Shown here: piece after piece, positions 38,921 through 46,225 of the stretch
How the letters are laid out: each line of letters begins with the position of its first letter
Numbering within the stretch: the first letter of the stretch is position 1
NCBI GenBank assembly: GCA_029960065.1
Contig: JASCOF010000001.1
Span: 558,001-622,000, forward strand
Direction: 5' to 3'
Length of the DNA: 64,000 nt
Source of the DNA: Flavobacteriaceae bacterium PS02336
Lineage (GTDB): Bacteria > Bacteroidota > Bacteroidia > Flavobacteriales > Flavobacteriaceae
Notes under the pieces: model-generated
What the model saw: only the letters and a program-made list of their open reading frames with translations
Database searches by the model: none
Told to the model about the DNA's origin: nothing
Made by a program: the position numbers and the translations under genes

Positions 38921-39005
38921 AAATAAGGCGCTAAGGTTCTGAGTTACTAAGATTCTAAGATTTTTGATAAAGAGTTTATCCGTAGAGACGCACTGCAGTG
39001 CGTCT
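38921..39005. repeat. Mixed intergenic repeats after birA
   Basis: A degenerate CTAAGGTTCTGAGTTACTAA tract at about 38931-38961 belongs to the family also seen at 41399, 48541, 50404, 51103 and 51876. A perfect 20-base palindrome centred on CACTGCAGTG follows at 38986-39005, followed by a stray AACGCAAAG. Confidence 0.75.
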
Positions 39006-39060
39006 AACGCAAAGTTACCACATAGTTGATCACCTTCAAGAATGATAAATTACGAAAAAT

Positions 39061-39092
39061 AAAAAAGTCCAATCGTTAGATTGGACTTTTCA
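39061..39092. terminator. Bidirectional terminator after birA
   Basis: AAAAGTCCAATC and its complement form a 12-pair stem with loop GTTA between converging birA and SRPBCC genes. Confidence 0.9.
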
Positions 39093-39120
39093 TTTATAAT
39101 TCACAATTTACAATTCACAA

Positions 39121-39513
39121 TTATAATTTGTTCATGTTGTTTGCTAAGGTTTCAATAAACTTACTGATTGGGCCTTTAACCATCATCGCCATCATCGCGT
39201 TGAATTCGCCTTCAAAGAACAATTGAACAGCACTTTCTGAATCAGAAATAGTGTCAATATTTGAAGTCAAAGTAAACGGAAGTTTATCACTTGCAGCACC
39301 CAAAACGATTTTGTTTGGAGCTGTTTTTTCTTTCATTTTCAATTTGATTTCAGGCATCCCTTTCAATCCAAAAATAAAAGCGTCTTCGCCAGTCACTTCA
39401 AATTTAGCGATGTTATCCGGCATTAATTTTTCAAAATTCTTAACATCAGTCAATTGATCAAATAAATCTTGAGCTGATTTCTGAACAGTAACTTTTGGAC
39501 TTTCTAAGTTCAT
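39121..39513 (-). CDS. SRPBCC family lipid/ligand-binding protein
   Basis: The 130-residue protein has a START/SRPBCC-like pattern, with N-terminal VTVQKSAQDLFDQLTDVKNFEKLMP and a C-terminal helix ending in LANNMNKL. Such proteins bind hydrophobic ligands; the ligand is unknown. It follows pyrE on the same strand across 203 bases of repeats. Confidence 0.82.
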   Translation of the reverse strand: MNLESPKVTVQKSAQDLFDQLTDVKNFEKLMPDNIAKFEVTGEDAFIFGLKGMPEIKLKMKEKTAPNKIVLGAASDKLPFTLTSNIDTISDSESAVQLFFEGEFNAMMAMMVKGPISKFIETLANNMNKL

Positions 39514-39559
39514 ATTGTTTTTTGTTTTTGTTTCTTGTTTTTTTAACGTAAATGTTTTT

Positions 39560-39622
39560 TTTTAACGCAAAGAACGCAAGGTTTTTTTTATATTACTTTG
39601 ACTTTATTTAAGTTCGCAAAGC
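39560..39622. repeat. Partial AACGCAAAG palindromic repeat
   Basis: Only the left part is visible (TTTAACGCAAAGAACGCAAGG, then GTTCGCAAAGCT). It lies between pyrE and the SRPBCC gene. Confidence 0.6.
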
Positions 39623-39668
39623 TGAAACTTTAAATAAAATTCCAAAAAAGGAGCAAAGCGACTTTTAG

Positions 39669-39717
39669 AAAATCTAAAATCTAAAATCTAAAATCTAAAA
39701 TCTAAAATCTAAAATCT
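39669..39717. repeat. Seven-copy AAAATCT tandem repeat abutting pyrE stop
   Basis: Seven consecutive exact AAAATCT units end at the first base of the pyrE stop codon (39717-39719 on the minus strand). The length is prone to slippage but lies outside the coding region. Similar AGATTTT units recur at about 58553-58572. Confidence 0.93.
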
Positions 39718-40361
39718 TACTCTTGTCCCCAAGTAGATGGACTTTCATTCCATTCTAACAAAGTAGACTGCTGATCTTCGGTGATATATTGTTTTTGAAC
39801 CGCTAAATCCAATAAGTTTTCGTAATTGCTTAAAGTGAATAAATCAAGATTCGCTTCTTTAAAATTTTCCTCAGCAACACCAAAGCCATATGTAAAAATC
39901 GCAGCCATACCTTTAATGTTTGCGCCTTCGCTTCTTAAAGCTTCCACAGCCATCAAACTGCTTTTTCCGGTACTAATTAAATCTTCTACAACCACAACAT
40001 TTTGTCCTTTTTGTAAAAAACCTTCCACTTGGTTTTGTCTACCGTGTTTTTTAGGTTCTGGACGCACGTATACGAACGGAAGACCTAAACTTTCGGCAAC
40101 CAAAATTCCAACTCCAATGGCTCCAGTAGCGACACCAGCGATCACATCAGGTTTTCCAAATTGTTTTTCGATGTTTTTAGCAAATTCATCACGAACATAG
40201 TTTCTGATGCTCGGAAATGAAAGAATTAACCTATTATCACAGTAAATAGGAGATTTCCAACCAGAAGCCCATGTAAAAGGATTTTCGGGATTCAATTTAA
40301 TTGCATTTATTTGCAAAAGCAATTCGGCTGTTTTTTCGGCAGTATCTTTATTAAAAATCAT
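39717..40361 (-). CDS. pyrE: Orotate phosphoribosyltransferase
   Basis: This enzyme joins orotate to PRPP to give OMP in pyrimidine synthesis. The PRPP motif VVVVEDLISTGKSS and the substrate loop PEPKKHGRQNQ are present. I chose ATG 40361 (MIFNKDTAEKTAELL), giving 214 residues; the upstream ATG at 40481 would add 40 residues antisense to the NUDIX gene. An excellent promoter (40366-40395) supports this start. Confidence 0.95.
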   Translation of the reverse strand: MIFNKDTAEKTAELLLQINAIKLNPENPFTWASGWKSPIYCDNRLILSFPSIRNYVRDEFAKNIEKQFGKPDVIAGVATGAIGVGILVAESLGLPFVYVRPEPKKHGRQNQVEGFLQKGQNVVVVEDLISTGKSSLMAVEALRSEGANIKGMAAIFTYGFGVAEENFKEANLDLFTLSNYENLLDLAVQKQYITEDQQSTLLEWNESPSTWGQE

Positions 40362-40365
40362 AGTA

Positions 40366-40395
40366 CAAATGTATAAAGTTTTTGTAAACGACAAA
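40366..40395 (-). promoter_or_regulatory. pyrE promoter inside the NUDIX gene start
   Basis: On the minus strand TTTG (40395-40392), 18 bases, then TACATTTG (40373-40366) make a consensus Bacteroidota promoter. The -7 box overlaps the ATG of the divergent NUDIX gene (40369-40371), and transcription would begin at or very close to the pyrE ATG, so the mRNA may be leaderless. Confidence 0.8.
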
Positions 40396-41022
40396 CCACT
40401 TTTTTTGACAAATGAAATCTCGAAAGAAACAGATTTCCAATTGTTCTTGTTGGAGAGTATTGATATCGAACAGCTTATCATAAAAATTTTTCAAAATAAA
40501 ATTCAAAAAGCCATTCTATATCATCCCGACGAAAGTGAAATGATGAAAACCCTTAAAGCCAAAATTCCCGTAAATAAAGCGGGCGGAGGCTTTGTGTATA
40601 ATAAGAAAGGCGAGGTTTTATTTATCTTTAGAAACGGAAAATGGGACTTACCAAAAGGCGGAATCGAGAAAGGTGAAGACATTGAAGCCACTGCCATGCG
40701 CGAAGTAGAAGAAGAAACAGGCGTAAACCAGCTTCGTATTATCAATAAACTGCAGAAAACCTATCATATCTTCAAACGTAACGGAAAATACAAACTCAAA
40801 ATCACGCATTGGTTCGAAATGCAATCTGATTTTGAAGGAACTCCACACGGACAAATCGAAGAAGGTATCGAAAAAGTAGCCTGGTTAAATCCAGAACAAA
40901 TCAAAGAAGCACTTACAAACTCTTACGAGAATATCAAATTATTATTTGAAGAGGAAGAAGTCTCAACAGAAAAAACTGCTCCGCCAGTTCCTTATCGATC
41001 AGGTCCAGATTCTAATAATTAA
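40369..41022 (+). CDS. NUDIX hydrolase
   Basis: A 217-residue protein with a complete Nudix box, GGIEKGEDIEATAM then REVEEETGV, at about residues 97-119. Nudix enzymes hydrolyse nucleoside diphosphates linked to another moiety; the substrate here is unknown. An N-terminal extension of about 70 residues precedes the domain. It diverges from pyrE with only 7 bases between the two start codons. Confidence 0.92.
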   Translation: MYKVFVNDKPLFLTNEISKETDFQLFLLESIDIEQLIIKIFQNKIQKAILYHPDESEMMKTLKAKIPVNKAGGGFVYNKKGEVLFIFRNGKWDLPKGGIEKGEDIEATAMREVEEETGVNQLRIINKLQKTYHIFKRNGKYKLKITHWFEMQSDFEGTPHGQIEEGIEKVAWLNPEQIKEALTNSYENIKLLFEEEEVSTEKTAPPVPYRSGPDSNN

Positions 41023-41041
41023 AATTAGGGCGTGCCACCAA

Positions 41042-41089
41042 CAAAAAAAAAGACCCAATCAACTTTGCGTTCATTGGGTCTTTTTTTTA
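41042..41089 (+). terminator. Terminator of the NUDIX gene
   Basis: AGACCCAAT and ATTGGGTCT form the stem, with A and T runs outside. Confidence 0.88.
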
Positions 41090-41276
41090 TTGCTGTCGGG
41101 CTTTCGCCGCTACTTCGGTAGCTTGGCTCTATCCCTCACGCGGAGCTGCACTTTGAGGTTAGATTCGTTTCAGGTTTGAAGTTCATGTTGTTATTTTGAA
41201 TCTTACGTTTTACTTGCAGATTTTTTTAGTTTGATTTTACAATTTAAATAACCTAAGTAAAAATCAACATAACGAT
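41090..41276. other. Intergenic region with repeat remnants
   Basis: The stretch contains TCGGGCTTTCGCCGCTACTT and GCTCTATCCCTCACGCGG, which I recall as fragments of a common flavobacterial intergenic repeat. A TTTCAGGTTTGAAG tract follows. No gene is visible. Confidence 0.5.
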
Positions 41277-41368
41277 AGCGCGGATTTGCAATCCGTGCCC
41301 GCAAAGTATATCCTTTTTTGTATTTTAATATTTCTTCTCTTTGCGGGCACGGATTGCAAATCCGCGCT
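41277..41368. repeat. Perfect 30-base inverted repeat element
   Basis: Arms 41277-41306 and 41339-41368 are exact reverse complements over 30 bases, separated by 32 T-rich bases. Each arm contains a nested GGATT-TGC-AATCC palindrome. It has the look of a small non-autonomous palindromic element, but there are no clear target duplications at the edges. Confidence 0.92.
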
Positions 41369-41398
41369 AACGGTAGGATTAAATAGTAAGATAGAAAA

Positions 41399-41434
41399 CT
41401 TAGAATCTCAGTACCTTTGAATCTTAGAAACTTA
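41399..41434. repeat. CTAAGGTTCTGAG-family degenerate repeat
   Basis: An ACTTAGAATCTCAGTACC tract followed by TTTGAATCTTAGAAAC; it is one member of the family described at 50404-50438. Confidence 0.55.
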
Positions 41435-41459
41435 TTTTAATTTTATGTCTCAAAAATCG

Positions 41460-41467
41460 TACTTTTG
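41460..41467 (+). promoter_or_regulatory. -7 box ahead of the XRE gene
   Basis: TACTTTTG, 25 bases before the ATG at 41492, matches TAnnTTTG. The -33 region has only a TTTTA tract. Confidence 0.55.
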
Positions 41468-41491
41468 TTTCATAAGCAATATTTTTGAATT

Positions 41492-41896
41492 ATGACCACA
41501 TTTGCAAAACCAAGCCATATTGGACGAAAAATTAGCCGAATTCGTGAACTTCGTGACATGAAGCAAGAAGCTTTGGCTCAGGCTTTAGGAACAAACCAAC
41601 AAGCGATTTCTGCTTTAGAAAACAGCGAAACGATAGATGATGAAAAGCTAAAACAGATTGCAAAAGCTTTGGGCGTAAATGTTGAAGCGCTGAAAAACTC
41701 TTCAGAAGAAGCTGCAATTAATTATTTCAATAATTTCACGGATAGTAGTGCAGGAACATTTAACAACCATTGTACTTTCAATCCATTAGATAAATTAATT
41801 GAGTCTTACGAAGAAAATAAAAAGCTTTACGAACGTTTGGTTCAAGCTGAAAAAGATAAAGTGGAGTATTTAGAAAAAATATTGAAGGATAAATAA
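41492..41896 (+). CDS. XRE family transcriptional regulator
   Basis: A 134-residue DNA-binding protein. A helix-turn-helix of the XRE class spans residues about 10-65 (IGRKISRIRELRDMKQEALA with QQAISALEN as recognition helix). The C-terminal 40 residues form a predicted coiled coil (LIESYEENKKLYERLVQAEK). The protein probably acts as a dimer. No adjacent toxin or phage gene identifies a target. Confidence 0.88.
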   Translation: MTTFAKPSHIGRKISRIRELRDMKQEALAQALGTNQQAISALENSETIDDEKLKQIAKALGVNVEALKNSSEEAAINYFNNFTDSSAGTFNNHCTFNPLDKLIESYEENKKLYERLVQAEKDKVEYLEKILKDK

Positions 41897-41923
41897 GTTT
41901 TTTTGTTCTTTCAGGAATTTAAC

Positions 41924-41965
41924 AAAAGCCTAATAAAAACATTTTTTATTAGGCTTTTGTTTTTG
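41924..41965 (+). terminator. Terminator of the XRE gene
   Basis: AAAAGCCTAATAAAAA and its complement form a long stem followed by TTTTGTTTTT. Confidence 0.9.
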
Positions 41966-42240
41966 AATTGCTATCTCAAGTGTTCGGTCGTGTCTATCTT
42001 TGTTGTTTTTAATTAGATTGTTTAGCTGAGCGATCTATAGATAAATTTGCTTTTTATAAATAAAATTTCAGCGTGGCATTTAAATGCGCTAAGCCAATAA
42101 AAGTGATAAATTAGAGCAAGAATTAAATAAAAACTAAACAAATGTTAAATGTTTTTTCTTACGGTTTTACGTGAAATTAGTACGACTTATATTACTACTT
42201 TTGAAAACTATAATTTTGTAGTTAATCAAAAATAATATTA
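41966..42240. other. Intergenic region ahead of the HEYIH lipoprotein
   Basis: AT-rich. Two -7 boxes are visible (42196-42203 TACTTTTG and 42211-42218 TAATTTTG), either of which could drive the next gene; neither has a clear -33. Nothing else is recognised. Confidence 0.5.
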
Positions 42241-43653
42241 ATGAAAGAAAAAATCAGCAAATTTTTTAAGTATTTATTTATTATTCTTATTACTTTCTCA
42301 ATGACAAATTGTGCTGTTGAGGAAATAGGAAATAAAAGTAAAGGGCAAGATAGTAACGGTATAACTGATGCTAAAAATTGGTTTGAAAAGTATAAATCGA
42401 CGACGCAATTTAAGCCTGAATTCAATGATTTAAATTTTGATTGGCAAAATTCTAAAGTGGAAAATCTTGAAAATAATTCACAAGCAGTAGTTGTGCCTGT
42501 TTTCAGTCCAAATGAAGATGAAAATTATGCTGTTAAGAAATTTTTATACTTTTACCCAGTAGAAAATGCAACATTTCAGACTACACTTTACGAGCTAAAA
42601 TCTTCAAAAGAATCGTTGGAAGGTCAAGGCATGGCAGAAGCTTTAAGTTATTTTAATGGTTATATTAATGTTTGGAATTTAGAAAAAGGTTTTGTTGAAA
42701 GTACAAAATTTGAAAATTCTGTAGCAAAAGCGACTTTTACAGGTGAAGAAATTCCTAGGACTGTTTCTCTTGATGCGTCTGGAAAAATGGCTATAGATCC
42801 TCCAGCAGCAAGTTATTGCTTAGGTGAGCTAATTCTTTGTAATGATTTTAAAGATGAAGGAGGAAGTTTTTACAGTACTGGTTACGTATATTCTATAAAC
42901 TCCTACGGCTTTACAGGAGATTATGCAGGTAGTTATTTTAATTACTCACACGGAAGTGCTGGAGGCGGAGGAAGTGGAACTGGTGTTTCGGCAATAAATA
43001 TTACAAACAAGCTAACAGGAAAAGCAAAGTGTCTTAATGATTTATTAAATAAAAACGGTAATTCTTTTATCCAAAATCTATTTTCAAAGTTTGAGGGAAC
43101 ATCAAAATTCGATATTGAAATTACCTCTGTTGATGCTTTACCTAAAACTGTAGATGGCGTTGTAACATATCTTAATGGAAGGACGTTAAAGCCAAAAGGT
43201 AAGTTGATACAAATCGAAATTAGTACTACTGAGGCAAATAAAAGAGCTCCGCTTGAAGTTGCTAGAATTATATTGCACGAGTATATACATGCCGATATTT
43301 ATAGAAAACTTGGTACAGTACTTGCTACGAATGTAGAGAATTTAGATTTTAAAACGACATATGAAAAATATGAAGGGGAACAGCACAGTGTAATGGCTAC
43401 ATTGTACGTTCAGAGTATGAAGGAAGCATTGAAAAATTTTCATCAAAGTCTTTTTCCTGGTGATATTAAAGCCTATACTGATTATTATAATGAACCACCA
43501 AGTGATGCATTTTACGAGGCTCTTGCGTGGGGAGGATTGAGGGATGAGCATGTAAAAGCTTGGAATGAATTATCAGCTGAAAAAAAAGCATCTATAGAAG
43601 CTCTTGCTAGTAGAGTGGAAAAATTCTCCAAAACAAACCCTTGCAGTAATTAA
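42241..43653 (+). CDS. Secreted HExxH putative metallopeptidase, probable lipoprotein
   Basis: The 470-residue protein begins with a basic region, a hydrophobic segment and Cys24 (SMTNC), a possible though non-ideal lipobox. A Ser/Gly-rich linker (SAGGGGSGTG, about 239-248) divides it. The C-terminal domain has ILHEYIHADIY, so H346, E347 and H350 form a zincin motif; H382 in EGEQHSVMA is a candidate third ligand, and YEALAWGGL follows. It probably acts outside the cytoplasm on protein, but the substrate is unknown. It is followed by the secreted 132-residue protein after 18 bases. Confidence 0.75.
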   Translation: MKEKISKFFKYLFIILITFSMTNCAVEEIGNKSKGQDSNGITDAKNWFEKYKSTTQFKPEFNDLNFDWQNSKVENLENNSQAVVVPVFSPNEDENYAVKKFLYFYPVENATFQTTLYELKSSKESLEGQGMAEALSYFNGYINVWNLEKGFVESTKFENSVAKATFTGEEIPRTVSLDASGKMAIDPPAASYCLGELILCNDFKDEGGSFYSTGYVYSINSYGFTGDYAGSYFNYSHGSAGGGGSGTGVSAINITNKLTGKAKCLNDLLNKNGNSFIQNLFSKFEGTSKFDIEITSVDALPKTVDGVVTYLNGRTLKPKGKLIQIEISTTEANKRAPLEVARIILHEYIHADIYRKLGTVLATNVENLDFKTTYEKYEGEQHSVMATLYVQSMKEALKNFHQSLFPGDIKAYTDYYNEPPSDAFYEALAWGGLRDEHVKAWNELSAEKKASIEALASRVEKFSKTNPCSN

Positions 43654-43671
43654 TAATAAAAAATAAACGAT

Positions 43672-44070
43672 ATGAAAATTGCTATACTTGTTATTTTGTC
43701 ATTATTTCCTTGCTTTGTAGGCGCTCAGGAAAAAGTAAAAGACACACTTTTTTTTGCTTATGATAGTAATTATATTAGTAAATATCCTGAAAATCCAAAT
43801 TATTATTATATAAAAGATGGGAGTGGTGCTCGTATTGGTGGCTTTTACTTTACTGAAGTTCAAAAGATAAAGAATTATAAGACTAAAAAAAGAGAAATTG
43901 GTCTTAAAGAATTTATTAGGTCGTCTAAATTCTATGACGAAAACAGAAGATTAAAATTAAGAGATTATGAACTTTCTGATTACCTTGAAGATTACGTTAT
44001 CTTTTTAGTCAAAACTGAAGATGGTAAAAAAAGTTATATACAAGTTGAAGCAAGTTTTGAAATTGAATAA
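43672..44070 (+). CDS. Small secreted protein of unknown function
   Basis: The 132-residue protein has a signal peptide ending FVGAQ (near residue 19). The rest is rich in Lys, Tyr and Asp, with a YYYIKDGSGARIGGFYF segment; I recognise no family. It follows the HEYIH gene by 18 bases on the same strand and is probably co-transcribed, which would make it a candidate partner, regulator or inhibitor of the metallopeptidase. That link is inference from position only. Confidence 0.75.
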   Translation: MKIAILVILSLFPCFVGAQEKVKDTLFFAYDSNYISKYPENPNYYYIKDGSGARIGGFYFTEVQKIKNYKTKKREIGLKEFIRSSKFYDENRRLKLRDYELSDYLEDYVIFLVKTEDGKKSYIQVEASFEIE

Positions 44071-44114
44071 TTTTTAAATAAAATACAAATAAAGCTGTAA
44101 TATATAGAATATTT

Positions 44115-44150
44115 GTCATTTCTTTCCCGAGGCTTTGGGAGAGAAATGAC
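44115..44150. repeat. Inverted repeat after the secreted pair
   Basis: GTCATTTCT and AGAAATGAC flank TCCC-GGGA sequences in a 36-base hairpin. A T run is absent, so it is a repeat of the GTCATTTC class more than a classical terminator. Confidence 0.65.
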
Positions 44151-44250
44151 TCACATTGTGCAACAAAACTTTGAGCAAGAATTTTGACAAAGTCTGCACT
44201 TCTAGCTTTGCGTTCTTATCGCAAGCAAAACCCAATCAAAATAAAAAAAT

Positions 44251-44276
44251 CTTAGCGCACTTTGCGGTAAAAAAAC
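44251..44276. repeat. Degenerate end of AACGCAAAG repeat
   Basis: TTAGCGCACTTTGCGGTAAA matches the right end of the family; the left part is degraded. It lies at the 3' end of the M14 gene. Confidence 0.5.
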
Positions 44277-46003
44277 TAAAGCAAACGATAAACAGGATAT
44301 TGCATATGTGCCTTTTCGTAATGAACAGAATGCTTGTAAATCCAATCCAATTGCGCTTCGGCATTTTTAGCAAAAGCTGGATCAGATTGTTTTTTAGTTT
44401 CTAATTCTGCTTTTAGAGTAGGATTTTCTTTTAAAAGCTGTCCAGCAGTATCTTCAAAAATATATTCAGAATAATGTTCTTTTTGCTGTAAAATTGGATC
44501 GAAGAAATTCCAGTTAAAAAACGAATCAACACCTTCTGGTTCAAAAGCTTCAACAAGATATTTTACACCTTTTTGATTTGTTGGCACAATGTAATCTCCT
44601 TTAGCGAAAGCCATTTTAACAATTTTAGAAGTTACGGTTGTATTTCTATGTAAATAATGTCCTTCGTAAGCAGACGGAACGGTTTTAAAATCGGCAATTC
44701 TATAACTTTCGACTTCTATAATCGTGTCATTTTTAATTTGTTTGAACGAAATGTTATTGTTTTTCAAAAGATCAATAATATTCCAATATCCTCTTGGAAA
44801 AATATACGCCGTAGGAATCACGACTTCTTTAACCGATTTAAATTCTTTGATATACGGAACGTCTTTTTTGTACGGTTTGTTTCGGTCATAATACAAACGA
44901 TTTCCGGTTGTGGCGTTGCTTTTTTTGTAACCTGCTTCATAACCTAAAAACGAAAAAGTAGTGGCTTTTGTACTGTCCAATTCCCATTTTAAAGTATAAG
45001 ATTTTTTAGGTTGATATTGCTCTAAATTCTTTACTCTTAAATCTTTTATTTTCTGATAATTCGCATCAGTAAAATCCAAAGTCGATTTCATGTATTCGTA
45101 CGTCATTTTTACGCGTTCTGCATATTTTTTCAGCATGTGCGTTTCGACCACAAAACCAATCGTATTAAATAGGGAAGTGTAACCCGTTGTGTATCGCGGA
45201 CTATCAACAAACTGCCCAAAACCTTTGTCTGGTGTGTCTTTAAACGAATCGACATAAGGCGTAGTTTCGATTTTCTTTTTCTGAAGATCTTTTACCAAAG
45301 CGGGCATCATTTCATTGTTCATAAAATCACCCAAAACCGTTCCGAGTTTATTATGCTGTGTCATAATATACGTCAGTTTGTATTGATAATCAGAACCGTT
45401 GCTTACGTGATTGTCAATAAAAACATCGGCATTTATTTTTTGGAAAATCTCTACAAAACTTTTTGTGTTTCTCGTATCCGATTTCATCAAATCACGATTC
45501 AAATCGTAGTTTCTCGCATTTCCTCTAAAACCGTAAATTTCTGGTCCGTCTTGATTGGCGCGTGTTGTAGAATTTCTATTTAAAGCCCCACCAATATTAT
45601 AAACTGGAATGGTAACCAAAACGGTGTTTTTAGGCGCTTTTAGTTTTCCAATCGCTAAATCTCTGTAGAATTGCATGGTTGCATCGATTCCGTCAGGTTC
45701 TCCAGCGTGGATTCCGTTATTGACAAAAAGAACGGCTTTGGTTTTCTGGATTTTATCAAAATCAAATTCCTTGTCAGGATTAAAAGTTACCATATGTAAG
45801 GGTTCTCCAGAATCTGTCAATCCCATTTCTTTAATTTGAATCGTCGGAAAATCATTCGCTAAAAGCTTAAAATAAGCAATAGTTTCCTGATAAGTTGCCG
45901 ATTGATTTCCATTTCCTTTCTCAAAAAACGTGTCGTATTTTTTATTGTTTTGAGCGGAAATAGTGATGGTAAAAAGTGAAAAGAGAAATGTAAAAAGTTT
46001 CAT
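44276..46003 (-). CDS. M14 family zinc carboxypeptidase, secreted
   Basis: The 575-residue protein starts MKLFTFLFSLFTITISAQ, a clean signal peptide, which is why I chose ATG 46003 over 46027. NNGIHAGEPDG gives the HxxE zinc motif (H99, E102), and DNHVSNGSDYQ supplies the third His. VVETHML follows near residue 290. The M14 family removes C-terminal residues from peptides; here it probably acts in the periplasm or outside. It is monocistronic. Confidence 0.9.
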   Translation of the reverse strand: MKLFTFLFSLFTITISAQNNKKYDTFFEKGNGNQSATYQETIAYFKLLANDFPTIQIKEMGLTDSGEPLHMVTFNPDKEFDFDKIQKTKAVLFVNNGIHAGEPDGIDATMQFYRDLAIGKLKAPKNTVLVTIPVYNIGGALNRNSTTRANQDGPEIYGFRGNARNYDLNRDLMKSDTRNTKSFVEIFQKINADVFIDNHVSNGSDYQYKLTYIMTQHNKLGTVLGDFMNNEMMPALVKDLQKKKIETTPYVDSFKDTPDKGFGQFVDSPRYTTGYTSLFNTIGFVVETHMLKKYAERVKMTYEYMKSTLDFTDANYQKIKDLRVKNLEQYQPKKSYTLKWELDSTKATTFSFLGYEAGYKKSNATTGNRLYYDRNKPYKKDVPYIKEFKSVKEVVIPTAYIFPRGYWNIIDLLKNNNISFKQIKNDTIIEVESYRIADFKTVPSAYEGHYLHRNTTVTSKIVKMAFAKGDYIVPTNQKGVKYLVEAFEPEGVDSFFNWNFFDPILQQKEHYSEYIFEDTAGQLLKENPTLKAELETKKQSDPAFAKNAEAQLDWIYKHSVHYEKAHMQYPVYRLL

Positions 46004-46081
46004 GATTTTGGGTTTATTATGAATCAAATATAGTTTTTTTGTTTCAAGTTTCAGGCTTCAAGTTTGATGAGCGTTGTGTTT

Positions 46082-46207
46082 TTTTTAACGCAAAGAGCGC
46101 AAGGATTTATATATACTAGGTTTTATAAAAACGCAAAGTTCGCAAAGCTTTGAACATAAACTTTGCGAACTTTGCGTAAATCTTTGCGTGCTTTGCGGTT
46201 AAAAAAC
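46082..46207. repeat. Full AACGCAAAG palindromic repeat (reference copy)
   Basis: The ends TTTTTTAACGCAAAGAGCGC and GCGTGCTTTGCGGTTAAAAA are roughly inverted. Inside, ACGCAAAGTTCGCAAAGC and its complement form a 17-to-19-pair hairpin around TTTGAACATAAA. Its right end supplies a TTTG that sits at the -33 position of the helicase promoter. Confidence 0.9.
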
Positions 46208-46221
46208 TTTCCCTACTTTTG
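46192..46221 (+). promoter_or_regulatory. Promoter of the DEAD-box helicase, -33 box from a repeat
   Basis: TTTG (46192-46195), 18 bases, then TACTTTTG (46214-46221) match the Bacteroidota consensus exactly. The TTTG is part of the right end of the palindromic repeat. The -7 box ends 4 bases before the ATG, so the mRNA is predicted to be leaderless. Confidence 0.75.
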
Positions 46222-46225
46222 CAAA

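Noticed and set aside
39669..39717. Possible CRISPR-like repeat array
   Set aside because: Units are 7 bases long without spacers, and no cas gene is nearby.
40946..41179. Plus-strand open frame after the NUDIX hydrolase
   Set aside because: It overlaps the end of the NUDIX gene out of frame, crosses a terminator and runs through repeat remnants.
44115..44150. Hairpin as a terminator of the secreted gene pair
   Set aside because: The stem is good but there is no T run on either side; I list it as a repeat.
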